From Parelaphostrongylus tenuis (Eukaryota; Nematoda; Chromadorea; Rhabditida; Metastrongylidae): 64,000 nucleotides of DNA. Shown one piece after another: positions 33,601-45,369 of this stretch (positions are counted from its first letter, which is position 1; every line of letters begins with the position of its first letter). The notes beneath the pieces are model-generated. The model saw only the letters and a program-made list of their open reading frames with translations. It did not search any database and was not told the DNA's origin. The stretch covers positions 1-64,000 of the forward strand of contig JAHQIW010000448.1 of NCBI GenBank assembly GCA_019055375.1, given 5' to 3'. The translations under genes and the position numbers were made by a program.

Positions 33601-33900
33601 GAGTGCATGTGGCGCAGTGGTTACAGGTGCTCTGCGTCGCACACGAAGTCAATGATTCGATCTCGCGCTCATGGCTCACCAAGCCATCCATCCCTCTGGG
33701 GTCGGTAAGCTGGTACTAGACAGGTCTCGGATAGGTCTGGGAGGAGAAGCAGCACTGACGTGATACAGCGGTATAACACCGCGAGTCATTGCCAAGGCCA
33801 GATATGTAATCACTTCAAACGAAGTTAAAAATTGATGATGAATACTGGAACATCCGTAAGGGATTGATCAACGCCGAGAGCTTTATCCTTTAACCTTTAT
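33601..33900 (+). mobile_element. tRNA-derived SINE, best copy
   Basis: A-box-like 'tggcgcagtggttacagg' at about 33610-33627 and B-box-like 'gattcgatctc' at about 33654-33664, spaced as in a tRNA. The body is common to the 18.4, 21.0, 29.7 and 43.3 kb copies, and the tail is 'acgccgagagctttatcctttaac'. Pol III transcription would be expected from the intact boxes. Confidence 0.83.
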
Positions 33901-34509
33901 CGCACTGTAGTTCATGTGGTTGTATATTGCCTATGTGTAAAGTCACTGCTTCTTACAATGTGTAGCTCCTCTCACTCATCCAGATAATTGTGGTTCGCGA
34001 CATCTAACAACTAGGCTCTCATCCATTGTAACATCACGAACTGTTAATATTGCGTTACATCTCGTAATTGTTGTATCTTCAACGGCGATTATGTTGCGAT
34101 TGCTACTTGCTATAGGTTGTTCGTCACGGTGATGAATAAGCTCCGTTCGCCTCAGGCTTGACGCTGTTTGTTATCAAATAATTAGTCAAAGACCCGCGTG
34201 GAAGGAATAATAGATAAAATCGAGTGACTCATCCGGCACACAGCACACACTAACTGGCATAGGGACCAAGGCCTAACTACCTCGTGCAACTGCCAAGAAA
34301 GGTAAACTAATCAAAGCACTCTCCATTATAAAACCAATGTAAACAATATGTCTACTCATCGAGAAGACTTTGGAAAAGGGCGCAGATGTACTAAAAATAT
34401 TCAATGACATAAAGACATATTAGTATACACGCAAATCGATGCAAGCATACACACATAAACACACTGCATTAAATATGGAATAGCTTCATAATTGTAGTTC
34501 ATGTAACTA
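33901..34509. other. no recognisable feature
   Basis: AT-rich spacer without open frames of note. Confidence 0.4.
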
Positions 34510-34790
34510 CCAGTCCTGGTGATCGCTGTTCGGTTGGTCTCCACTGAACAGCTCAATGGAGCACGTTTAACAGCGGTATGTTGGTAGTTATTTTGTGGCG
34601 GCCGATGTGATTGGAAATGGATTTGGTGATATTTTTCTTATGAAGTAATGGAGATGTTCGACCGAGTGGCTTGTGGGCAGCTTAATCTTTCCACTCTTTA
34701 GAAACGAGAACTGCAGAAACGTCAGCTGTTTTAATAAATTGTGTCATAAAAATCTCGCGTTTGTTTCAAAAAGAAAGACAAGAAACTACT
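34510..34790 (+). mobile_element. Penelope-like element 3' UTR, solo
   Basis: Aligns along its length with 27.72-27.98 kb: 'ggttggtctccactgaac', 'cagcggtatgttg', 'gNttgatgtgattg' and the motif region. The hammerhead-like motif is degraded (tagaaacgagaactgcagaaacgtcagc). No coding part remains. Confidence 0.72.
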
Positions 34791-37034
34791 TGATAAAACA
34801 CTCACAGTAGCATTCCGCATCACGTGTTGTAATGTTGATTCAAACAGTTTTCGTACTTTTTGTGAGTTCCTCAATTGAGAGCTCTTGCTCCTCAGATCCA
34901 GCGATGAACTATATGCTTAGTGCTGAAAGAATAGCATTCTATGACAGAAGAATATCTGCAGAATTTTAGACATTGACGAGAATGGTACAATATTAAAGAA
35001 AAATACCTGATATTAAGCACGGGTAAAGCATTTTGCTTTCATAGTGTTTCAGCGAACTCCTAATTCGATCCATTTGACTGTATTTATTGACTTTTTTTCG
35101 TTATTTGCACGAAATAATGCTGTCATATCAGTGAGCCCTCATAAAAAGTTCACCGCACTCTTTTGTTGAGAGAGCGCGGTTTGTCAAGCTTCCGAACAGC
35201 TGAAGCCAGCCTCATTACTAGATATCTTCAATTGTCATCACAGTCGTCTTTGGTTTTGTTGACTGTGAGTGGAAGTGGAGAAACTATTTTATGGGCCTTA
35301 TCAATAAATACTATTGAAAAAAATTACGTTATTTAAGAAATAATCTCAAATCCGTTCATAGATTGAAAAGAGAAGAAGACAGTGTTAGTTGATTATGAAA
35401 ATATAAATCAAATTCCATAATGGGTAAATAGCTCTATGATAATTGTGAGCGTTGTTCGTTCATCTCAGTATTACTGTCATTCTTGTAACTCCATTGAGGC
35501 GACAAAATGCATTTGTGCTTCCTATAATGACTTGTAGTCGTCTACCGTTCACCCTAAAGTGATTGGCAGTTCTTCACTCTATTGGGCTTCATTGAGAGAA
35601 ATTTCTTTTGAATGTGTCAACGACAACCACAGAGCACAAGAGCATTCGTAAATAGTGCGAAACTCATGTACTGCCATTTGTGAATGGTGGCATAATGATC
35701 GACGTAAATAAGTAGCGTCTGATCAGCACATTGAGCGTGTGGTGTAATATTACCATGGAAGTTATTCTGAAACTCATTTCTGAAACTGGACAAAGCCGAA
35801 CTTGCAAAAAACGGACACGTGAGTGCATGGATTACTTCCGATTACCTTCAAGAATTGTAGAGGTTTCTAAGTAATATCATGTCAAAACCATTCACAAAAG
35901 AAGCCTTGTGCAAGGGGAACGACCTGAACCGGATGGATCATCAACTGGTTAACCATTACTATCATGATTCTTAAACTTTCTCTGAGTGTGTATAATGATT
36001 TGGAATACAACTCGATGGAAGACAGCGAGCAGCGTGAGCCGAGCTGGAACCTTTGTCAGAGACCACTGGCCAATGTCATTATCCTAATACATCCACTTAT
36101 TTGACGCTACAGTCCCAGTTTTGCAGAATGTGGCGGGAACATGTGCCGGTATATCTTAATAGAACTACACCTTTTGAGAACACTTTCAACACTGGGCCCA
36201 GGTTTCCCAGTTCACATCTTGGAAGGATGCCCTGTTTTCGAAGCAGAGCAAAATACGCATCAACATCAAAAACAAGTATCATAGGGGGGCGGGGGGGGGG
36301 GGAGGGGGGGGTAGGCGTCTTTATAACGAGATGGGAAGATGACTGGAGAATGAAAAGAACAATGGAGTGGATCTTGGAAAAAGACCTAAGGCTGGACACA
36401 TAGTATGTTCTGTTGATAGCGGATGACGATAGACGTAAGCCGGGAGAATCCTTTGAAATGTCGAACACACAATAAGAAGGCCACCTGATACGGTCCAACT
36501 TCTTCAAAGCCCGCTATAGTCACTCGACAACAGCGAGACAACAGATTATATAGGTGATGGCATTCCATGCAAAAAAAGCGTCTTGAAATTCGAGGATTTA
36601 TAATTTTATGACAAAATCGTATTGAAAGTGCAGGAGATACTGTAGCGAAATTGTTCGTTGATCGGCAGTTCAACCAAATGACACGGAGTTCACACGAACG
36701 GTCTGTTCATTAGCGAAATAGTTGAAATAAAATTCACTACATTCAAGTCGGAGACTTTTCGCCAGCACTTTGGAAATCAATAAAACTTTCTGCTTCGAAC
36801 ACTATGTCGTTAGTCAATGGGATGAGACTTCCCACAGCGAAAAGATGATTACTCAAGACATTTCTCACTACGATTGCAAAGAAAATTCGGGTGCACTTCA
36901 ATAAGCATGGGAAAACTGCCATGCATATCATGGAAATATTGCACTTTCTCATGTGGGATTTTCCCAGCTATGAGTCTAGATATGATTCTTCTTTATTATC
37001 ACTTTCTTACAAGCCTTCGCTCTGTCTAACGACA
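34791..37034. other. no recognisable gene; G-rich tract
   Basis: AT-rich sequence apart from a G tract at 36284-36311. Overlapping frames on both strands at 36.05-36.67 kb carry no domain blocks. Confidence 0.45.
36284..36311 (+). repeat. poly-G tract
   Basis: Runs of 6, 11 and 8 G separated by single C or A, capable of forming a G-quadruplex on the plus strand. Confidence 0.8.
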
Positions 37035-37400
37035 TAATCGCAGTTCGTGTTTTATTGCGTCATCATTGGAGAATGGGTCTTTCACATCGAGCTACTCGGA
37101 AGTTGAAAGGGAAGGCACAACAAGCAAATCCGCTGATGGACGCTGGTTTCAACGCTTCTCAATGCCGGAGATCTTGACCATGGAGACAAGACTCGTTCAG
37201 GACGTCCAACAGAGTTGAGTGGTTCGATGAAGCTGAAGAAGCACGTCAAGAGTTCTTTGACTCGATGTCGAAAGAATGTACTCCGACCAGCTTTGAACTT
37301 GGCGGCCGATGGCAGAAAGTCGCAGGAAACGATGGCCTTTATTTTGACAAAAGTCATTATTGCTTTTTTTGGGATTCATGCATGAATTTTCAGTTTTCTA
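37035..37400 (+). pseudogene. mariner-family transposase, internally deleted
   Basis: Plus strand in shifting frames. The N-terminal DNA-binding region has V-L-L-R-H-H-W-R-M-G-L-S, then E-G-T-T-S-K-S-A-D-G-R-W-F-Q-R-F, G-D-L-D-H-G-D-K-T-R-S-G-R-P-T-E-L. It is joined directly to the extreme C-terminus G-G-R-W-Q-K-V-A-G-N-D-G-L-Y-F-D. The entire catalytic D,D34D core is missing, the typical state of non-autonomous mariner derivatives. Confidence 0.75.
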
Positions 37401-38557
37401 CGACTACTCCAGAACTTTCTTTTGAACCTAATAATTTGTTGGAGATGTACGATCACTAAAGAGCTCTTCAAAATTCGAAATCTCGGGTGAACATGAGAAC
37501 GAGTAACATTGTCCAACTGGGAAAATGTCGGAATGGCATCGAATTTTGTTGCTTTTTTCTCGTTGACAAAGCAATATCTCCTTCGAAGCGTTATTGTGGG
37601 TAGACATTTCCAGTTCTTCAAACCTCGAAAATTGATTGACTCGAATTGGTCACTTAGTGCAGTAAGAAAACTCCAAACTTTCCAAACGATTTTTCAAAAA
37701 CATTACAGAAATAGAGAGACCACTAAAGAAATTTTAACCACTACACAAGAAATGAGATTTCACTATATATGAAATGTGCAATAACAAATTTGTTTTGCCT
37801 GCACATCGTGCCGAAAATGCGCAAAGACGGCGTTCTGTGAACATCCACCTTGAAACGTTTGAAAAGATGAAGAGGATAGCGTCTGCTTATCATCACATCA
37901 ACTACATTCTTAAACATCGTCCACTGTGCTTTCCCGTTTCAATACATTGGCGATTTCATCGATGGAAAATATTTTCCTATTTCACGGCAACATTTGATTT
38001 CTTCATGCAGCTGTTTATTCTAGAACCCAATCCTGACACGATTTCCCGTTAAGGTCCTCATATAGGTGGTTTTTGCTAGCATCTAATTACACGCCTATTT
38101 CTCATCCATACTATTGAAATCCTATAGATCTACTCAATTTGGCTATCAGCTGACCACTCCGTTAAACTATAATTTATGAGCGCGCTAAATGTAAGAGGCT
38201 AACAAGAGCATCAAAGTTTCACAAACTCACTTTTTGCTAAGAAAGTTGTCACCGAAAAATTTTGCAATGAGAACTGCGCTTCGTTTTTATTAATCGATAT
38301 CTTCTTTGAAAGCTTTTTCTCAGAATTGCAGTTGTGATTCAGGCGCTTTGTCGATTGTCGCAGCATCAGAAATAAGAAGGCGGGAACCGAATATAAGCCG
38401 AGCAACTTGAGAAATTGGCGCATTCATTGGAATTTTTTTTAACTTCTCGCTCCCACGCTGTCCATTTTCATTCAAGATTTGACAGAGATTTTTTCATGTC
38501 GATAACTGGTCTTTTGAGCATCGCATTACCACAACATGTCACGAAATACGCTTCCAA
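37288..38557 (+). repeat. arm 1 of large inverted repeat (mariner-derived)
   Basis: From the transposase C-terminus through about 1.1 kb of non-coding sequence, this is the reverse complement of 44033-45283, with scattered differences and small indels. Shared landmarks: the W-Q-K-V block, 'gtagacatttNcag', 'tcacatcaactacattct', 'ctatcagctgaNcactccgt' and 'tgagcatcgcattaNcac'. The arms enclose the secreted-protein gene copy at 38.76-41.05 kb. Confidence 0.82.
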
Positions 38558-38739
38558 AGATTTTGTTCTGAATTAAGCGCAGTAAAGACTTTGAAGCACT
38601 TGAAAAAACCAGAAAAAATCAAAGACCGGCCAAGGCGACGTCACCCTCATATAGGTGCCGAGTGTCGAATCTGTTGTTATCTCGTCTGATGATCTCACGC
38701 AAGAGATCTAGACAGTAGTCTTAGTTGAGTCTATGATAC

Positions 38740-38757
38740 TTATTCTATTTTAGGAAA
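38740..38757 (+). promoter_or_regulatory. probable spliced-leader trans-splice acceptor
   Basis: A pyrimidine-rich attctattttag ends 4 bases upstream of the ATG at 38758, leaving only gaaa as 5' UTR. A 3' splice site with no room for an upstream exon is typical of nematode SL trans-splicing. A matching arrangement occurs at the paralogue (54710). Confidence 0.55.
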
Positions 38758-41048
38758 ATGATTATTCTTACGAACAAGACAGGGCCTTCAAGCGCTCCAT
38801 TTATGATTTTGTTGCTAGTCTCAATCTCAACCGTGTTTGGATGTGGAGTGATTCCTGGAGGTCAAAGTAATAAATAGGAATTATTATGGATCTACAAATA
38901 TTCCATTCTTAGATGGTTAAGAACTCTAATCAGAATGAGCATGCCTAGCACTCCATCATTGCTTTACTGTTGTCGCAGTCTGCGCTACCTATAGGCAGAG
39001 TTTTTAATTCTGTATAAAAGAAAGATTAAGCTAAGAAGTTTTTCAGTGTAGCGACTTTTATGACTTAGTAACACCAGCAGTTTATAAATGAACTTAATGG
39101 GTCAACGTTTGGAGTCTTCGTCATCTCGGAGCCCATGATTAGATTCGATTCTCCACTGTCGTTCGCCATCGCTGCAGTCTTCGTCTACGTTGTTGTGCAC
39201 GTCCAGTTTTCTTCAAAGGAACATCGCTCGAATGAAGAATTTCGCTTAGCGATGTTTCGTTTACAGAATGACTGCCATACAAGTTGTCAGCGTTAGTTAT
39301 AAGTTGATAGTGGTTTAGATGACAACATGCCACGACTTCACATCGTGAAATGTTGTCTTAACCTTTTCAAGGTTGATGGCATGCGGTTGTATAGATATTC
39401 GACTTCAATCTGCTGTTTGAAAATGTCACTTGAGAGCATCGATATATTCTGAAAGATTTCCGAAATCTACATGAGCCCGTAACATGCTAAACCTTGAAGA
39501 GGCTTGAAACAGTCCTCAGAATAGATCGAAGCTCTCAAACGAGATTTTCAAGATAGTCGATTGAGAAAAATTATTTATAAGAACAGTTCTATATCAATGA
39601 ACATTGCCGAGTGAGGTTTTCCATTCGTGGCGGTGCTCCACCGAGAAAAAGTCGACTTGAACGCCAACGAAAACGAATAATTCTAGACGATCAACTCGAA
39701 TTATCGGCTCTGAAGAAACGAAGACAACGAAGTATCGGGCGGATAAAGACTATTTTTCAACCACGTGATGTTAGCTAAATTTTAAAAGAAAGTGTTGTTG
39801 AAAATGACGAGGAGAGCCGATTTCCGAAGATTAGTAATTTATTTTACAACCATTCGCTACAAAAACTATGAAATTTCGTTGCAGCGAGCACTAGGACCTT
39901 CACTGCCAGCGGGTCCCAGCAACTTACCTATTATCGCGGTTTACACAGAAAACAGCGTGGTCTCTGCCCTAGTCCCTGGTATTGCAACCAGCAAGGGTGC
40001 TGTTCAGGCACTTGCACAACGTTTTGCAATGCAAACAGTGAGTTTACAACTTGGGCATTCCATTGTTCTTCGTGAATTCTGAAAAGATGCATGAAATGAG
40101 CTGCATTTTTCTCACAGATCTTCAGTCTCTAAAGCTAACCTAACTTGACAAATTTCACATATGTTCATTCAAAACACTTCCGAACCACTCGTCGAAAAAG
40201 TGAAGATTTACGTTTTAGGTCGTCGACGTTCTCGAAATCGAAGGTCGGAGAGCACTCTTGCCTGATTTTGTGATCTCTAATATTCTCGGTCAACTTCAAG
40301 TTAATACCACTTACGAACCATTGGAATGTCAGCTCTTAATGGGACCAGGGGAACAGCGTAAGTCTCCAGTAGTGGACATTCATTTAGGAATTTCCAATCC
40401 AAACTATGAGGGGCATTCAAAAAGCAGAGCAGTACTTTTTTTGCAAACAAAGACTTATTCTATCACCTTATTATAAAAATCTCAGAGTTTGAGAAAAACT
40501 ATCACAGAGCCATGAAATCAAAATCTTTCAAATCGAGGATATCTTTTCAAATGTTGCACATAATTTATTTTCAAAATGATATAGTATTCAGTGTACTAGA
40601 AGGTGAAGTTATGTAGGTTTTGAGAACTGAAAGGAAATTAGTGTTCAACATTGTTTTGCTTCTTTCAGTTGTCTATTGTGCAAAAGAAGAAGTGTTTCTG
40701 AGACCTATAGTTTCTTGCAGAGGCACCGATGGAAAGCTGTATTTACGTCGGTAGCACGGTGACGGGAATTTGCCCAATGAATGGGGGCGGGAATAATATG
40801 TGTCACAAGGTTGCAAAAGCTATCGACGAGCAAACACTTGTCCCTCTCAGGAACTCTCACGGTTTGGACGGTTTTATTATTTGCACAACTTCGTTCTATG
40901 AAGAAAAAATTCCATGTAGACTACGAACGTCATCATGGCTAATTGGTCGAGGTCGATGTGGCAAAATGTTGTGGACAGAGCGCTTCGATTGTTAAGATCG
41001 GGTCCGTTTGGTTCGCATTTGTACACGGTAACGGTCACTGTCAGCTGA
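38758..41048 (+). pseudogene. small secreted protein family, five-exon copy A (two frameshifts)
   Basis: Exons: 38758-38866, 39885-40037, 40219-40357, 40721-40861 and 40920-41048. Exon 1 is a signal peptide (36 codons, core P-F-M-I-L-L-L-V-S-I-S) ending C-G-V-I-P-G-G-Q. Exon 2 starts T-S-T-R-T-F-T-A-S-G and, after a 1-base insertion near the GGGTCCC string, continues L-P-I-I-A-V-Y-T-E and ends in M-Q-T. Exon 3 gives V-V-D-V-L-E, L-L-P-D-F-V-I-S-N-I-L-G-Q-L and P-L-E-C-Q. Exon 4 gives C-I-Y-V-G-S-T-V-T-G-I-C and, after another 1-base insertion, L-S-G-T-L-T. Exon 5 gives T-T-N-V-I-M-A-N-W-S-R-S-M-W-Q-N-V-V-D-R to stop. All introns are GT-AG and intron positions match copy B. Function unknown. 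Both frameshifts could be sequencing errors. Confidence 0.78.
39580..39777 (+). other. short basic open frame inside intron 1 of copy A
   Basis: Open from a stop just upstream (E-Q-F-Y-I-N-E-H-C-R-V-R-F) through P-P-R-K-S-R-L-E-R-Q-R-K-R and L-K-K-R-R-Q-R-S-I-G-R to a stop. It is strongly basic and helical in character. No Met start, no clear splice sites and no recognised family. It could be an old exon fragment. Confidence 0.2.
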
Positions 41049-41189
41049 AATTGAAAGTGAACTGTGATATTCATGAGACAAACATTTCTATCTGATCGAT
41101 GTTCATTGTGGCAGTACACTATCAATAAACAAGCAACCATATGGGTGTTGAACAATCAGAGTGGAGAGCAGTAAATTATATTGAAATGA

Positions 41190-41620
41190 GTATTTCTTCT
41201 GTTTAGCCGTTCCGAGGTATTATTGATATTATTTATTGAATAATAGCAAAGCACGCAACAACACAGTTAGTAATGCAGCTTGAATATACAAGAATTGGAG
41301 GTGGCTATTGTTTCGGCGGGTCACCTTCTTCAGAGCCTGGAAAGATCATAATGATCTACAATCCACTAAGCCAAAACCTCCATAAACCAAGCAGAAAACG
41401 TTAAAAAGGAATTTTGGATCGCATAGAAAAACTTCATTCTAAACACTAACTATTTCAATGTTTTCTGTCTAGCAATTATTGATTGAGAACCAGCCGCTGA
41501 GGGTCAGTGAATCAGTGGGCTGTGCCTAACTCGGGCAGGAAAGGTCAGTCTCAGGTATGATTCGAGGTCACGCGTAATTACGAGGCACTCCTCTTTTCGG
41601 TTCGTTTTTGAGCCTTCGCC
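41190..41620 (-). mobile_element. Penelope-like element 3' end remnant
   Basis: Minus strand: about 41620-41545 encodes the last endonuclease residues (R-K-E-E-C-L-V-I-T-R-D-L type). The PLE 3' UTR follows, with its hammerhead-like motif near 41335-41300 (CUGAAGA, AGGUGACCCGCC, GAAAC). It aligns closely with 16.93-17.36 kb and immediately follows secreted-protein copy A. Confidence 0.78.
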
Positions 41621-41629
41621 ATGTATCCA

Positions 41630-43321
41630 AAGGGCTTTTGGAATAAAATACACAATGTGATGAATTTGTGCTTACTACTTTACTTGAAAAGTAATTGAGA
41701 AGTTCACACATACATTCTTTATAGGCCGAATTTCTGCTGCGAAATAAATAAAATTATAAGGTTTAGAACAGTAGTGGAATTGATTTTACAGCAGCACCGC
41801 TCTGAAGTTTCAGCTAAAAATTCGCTCATTTGCCAATCGAAAAGTGACCAAATCCCATCTTCAAGCATTCACATTTTGGGTGCTCTGAAATCAATGCCAA
41901 TGAATGTGCTTGCTTTTATAGATGTTACTCATATCCACAATTGAAGTTGGTGAGTAGAAACAAAAATGAAAGCATTTGATCTTGTAAAATGGCGACTTGT
42001 ATGAAAAGCTGCCTCTTGTCTCATGAGAAATTTCCAAAATAATAGATAAGAATGTGGTCGTTTGAAAGATTCGGAACGCTCCCTTATGAGAGATCCATTA
42101 GGTTCTATTACATGTGTTTTGATGAAGTGTTCAAAAGCTGCAAGAAAAGCCACTGAAAAAACTTGAGGGCCTGCTCTAGTGAATTTAGAGGGTAGTTGAC
42201 AACGGTAACTATTCTAACACTTTCGGGATAAGTGATCTTCAAAGTGTTAACTCTGAAATTGTCGGAGAGGGCGGAAATGACTTTATGGTCAATTTTACCA
42301 TTCCTCATTTTTACACATAATTGGTTTTCATACACTTTTCAAGACTAGTCAATTTCCTATCGAGCACAGATGATGTGACGGGTGAAGAGCATTAAAAGGT
42401 GTCACATGAACCACTCACTTCAAGTTCAGGAAAACCTGTTGAACGACTCCACTATACTGGAGTAGGTCATTACACCGTTGAAAAACACTAACCAATCGTT
42501 CATCGTCTTTTCTGTGCTATATACAATGGGCTGAATTCTGAATTTGCTTGCATTTTTTTCAAAACTCCACTTGATAGTTTGACGAATTCCCCCATAGCAT
42601 GAATGAAAATTCACCTGTGGACCATCGCATCGAATAATACGATACTAAAGGCAGAGATGATGAGATAATAGTCGAATAATACATGCTACTAAGCTCACTT
42701 CAACCTAATATTGCAAGAAAATGATCATTTACGCATGCCGAGAATAGATCAAAGCCGACTTTTCTAGATATATTGAATTGTGCCATGATTTCGTTCGCAT
42801 TTCGACACTTTTGTTGATTCAGTTGTTAGTTATTTAACGAAATCAATCAACTGACAGCATAATCACTACCATGGTCGATGATACGCAACCGTTTGCTGAG
42901 AAGAAAATCAAATGCTCTCTCTCCAGATAGAATGAGGATAGCGTGCAAAAAAGTTAAAGACGTCACTTTTGAGCTTGCTGTGGTTTTTCAATTTTTGTCC
43001 CGCCGAAGCTGTCTCAGAGCTAGGAAGATGCTAATCTGATGGAGCAATATCAGGGATTTTACTGTGATTGTGGTACCGTGCTCCAGCCAAGTTCTTCAAA
43101 ATGTTGTCTGACGACTTTGCAGTGTTAGGTAGTCGGCCAATGCATGGTGTCTATCGAGACATCTTCCCGTAGTAATCTATTTCATTTCGATGGAGAACGA
43201 CGATATGACGGCAGTGTTCCTGTGTTTGTCCTAGCTACTAGAACATTCTCCACATATCACAGTCCTTTGACAACAGCCAGATTTGTAGAAAAAGACTAAG
43301 TAGAACAATAAACGATACTAA
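41630..43321. other. no recognisable gene
   Basis: AT-rich stretch. Minus-strand frames at 41.93-42.61 kb lack homology blocks and splice context. Confidence 0.4.
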
Positions 43322-43410
43322 GAATAAAGCTCTCGGCGCTAATCAAACCGTGAAGGATGCGTCATGCATTCGTCTTCGATTTTTAACTTCGTTTGAGGTG
43401 ATCTATATGC
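43322..43410 (-). mobile_element. tRNA-derived SINE, 3' end only
   Basis: Reverse complement matches the SINE end: 'gatcacctcaaacgaagtt', 'atgcatgacgcatcctt', 'agcgccgagagctttatt'. The head is missing. Confidence 0.68.
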
Positions 43411-43800
43411 GAACATCGATCACATCGTTATGAACAAGGTGGAATTAACTCAGTGTCAGTAGTTCCATAATTTTGAGTCTGACCACGACATTCTCCGTAT
43501 AAATATTCCATTTAGATAAGAGATGATCAAGAAAGTGTCATCAAGTGAAATGAGCAATCCGCATGAAACGAATCCGTTTTCAACAATGTCACATAATATT
43601 GAGGCAGACACAAAATTGAGGATCCGACACAAAACTAGGGGAAGCTGCTAGAAGTTTTCTGACGCTGTTTTCTGTAAAATCTTCCTAGTTTCAAGATAAA
43701 TTCTGTACTTTTACCAAGCGTGACTAGATATCATGCAGTAATAAAGTCTTTGCTTCAGATCTAGTGCTCTTACTGCTTTCATCGCAGTGTCAGATGTTTC

Positions 43801-43930
43801 ACATACATCTAAGAGAATTGAGTGGTGAGCAAAAACGCGGCCTTTGGCGGGAATCAAATCCTCGTCTTATCTTTAGCGGGGTCGCGTGCTACCACTACAC
43901 CACCTAGGTGCCTTTCTCTTAGGTATATGT
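43801..43930 (-). mobile_element. short inverted-repeat element with tRNA-like core
   Basis: Terminal inverted repeats 'acatacatctaagagaa' (43801-43817) and 'ttctcttaggtatatgt' (43914-43930). Inside, on minus, is a tRNA-like promoter: A-box-like 'tggtgtagtggtagcacg' and B-box-like 'gatttgattcccgcc'. The acceptor ends do not pair, so it is not a functional tRNA gene. Related copies lie at 32.31-32.58 and 32.72-32.80 kb. Confidence 0.7.
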
Positions 43931-44032
43931 TAAGCCTTCGCGCTAAATCGCTTCTGCTGCCTTCTGCCATACTCATAATAAATGGTTCCTAACACTAGGT
44001 GTGGGAGGTAGAGGACTGCCTTCATCGATATG

Positions 44033-45283
44033 GAGAGAAGCGTATTAAGTGACACATTGTGCTAATGCGATGCTCAAAAAGCCAGTTGTTGAGGTGAGAA
44101 AATCTATGTCAAATCTTGAATGAAAATGGACTGCGTGAGAGAGACAAGTTAAAGAAAAATTACAGTGAATGCGCCAATTTTTCTAGTTGCTCGGCTTTAT
44201 TCGGCTCCCGCCTTCTTATTTCTGATGCTGCGACAATCGACAAAGAGCCTGAATCACAACTGCAAATCTGAGAAAAAGGCAGTTCTCATTGCAAAACTTT
44301 CTCGGTAATAAATTTCTAAACAAAAATTGAGATCGTGAAATTTCGATGTTCTTGTTAGCCTCTCACAATCAGCACGCTCATAAATTATAGTTTTAACGGA
44401 GTGATCAACTGATAGCCAAATTAAGCAGATCTATAGAATTTCAATAGCAACAGTATGGTTGAGAAATAAGCGCGTAATTAGATTTTAGCAAAAATTCACC
44501 AATATGAGGAGGTTAACGGGAAATCGTGTCAGGATTGAGTCCTAGAATAAACAGGTGCATGAAGACATCAAATGTTGCCGTGCGATAGGAAAATGTTTCC
44601 CATCAGTGATATCGGCAATGTATTGGAACAGGAAAGACAGTGGACGATGTTTAAGAATGTAGTTGATGTGATGATAAGCAGACGCTACCCTGCTCATCTT
44701 TTGAAACGTTTACGTTTCAAGGTGAATGTCTACAGAACGCCGTCTTTCCGCATTTTCCGCACGATCTGCAGGCAAAACAAAATTTGTTATTGCACATTTC
44801 ATATGGTGAAATCTCAGTTCTCTGTGTAGTGGTTGCAATCTCTTTAGGGGTCCCTCGTTTGAAAAGTTTGGAGCTTTCTTACTACACTAAGTGATCAATT
44901 CGACTCAGTCAGTTTTCGAGGTTTGAAGACCTGAAGATGTCTACCCACAATAACGCTTCAAGACAGATATTTATGTTACAAAGAAAAAGACAACAAAATA
45001 TGATGCCACTCTGACATTTTCCCAGTTGGACAATATTACTCGCCCTCATGTTCACTGAATTGTTGCGCAGCATGCGATAGCCGAGATTTCGAGTCATGAT
45101 GAGCACTTTAGTGACCCTATATCTCCAACAAATTGTTAGGTTCGAAAGAAAGTTCTGGAGTACTTGTAGAAAACTGAAAATTCATTCATGAATCCCAAAA
45201 AAAGCAATAATGACTTTTCGTCAAAATAAAGGCCATCGTTTCCTGCGACTTTCTGCCATCGGTCCGCCAAATTCAAAGTGTTT
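44033..45283 (-). repeat. arm 2 of large inverted repeat (mariner-derived)
   Basis: Reverse complement partner of 37288-38557. It begins (minus) with F-E-F-G-G and W-Q-K-V-A-G-N-D-G-L-Y-F-D of the mariner C-terminus and runs through the same non-coding body. The N-terminal transposase piece seen in arm 1 is absent. The 85-residue plus-strand frame at 44572-44829 lies inside and is a by-product. Confidence 0.82.
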
Positions 45284-45369
45284 TTTGCTGATTCTTAACG
45301 AAAATCGCTAAATACTTATTTACTATCGACATAGAGGTTAATCTCCAATCTTACACATTGATAAAAATG

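Noticed and set aside
43840..43912. Possible functional tRNA gene on minus strand
   Set aside because: Promoter boxes are present but the acceptor and anticodon stems do not pair.
44572..44829. 85-residue plus-strand frame with Cys and Arg residues
   Set aside because: It falls entirely in the mariner-derived inverted arm and the matching arm at 37.8-38.05 kb does not conserve the frame.
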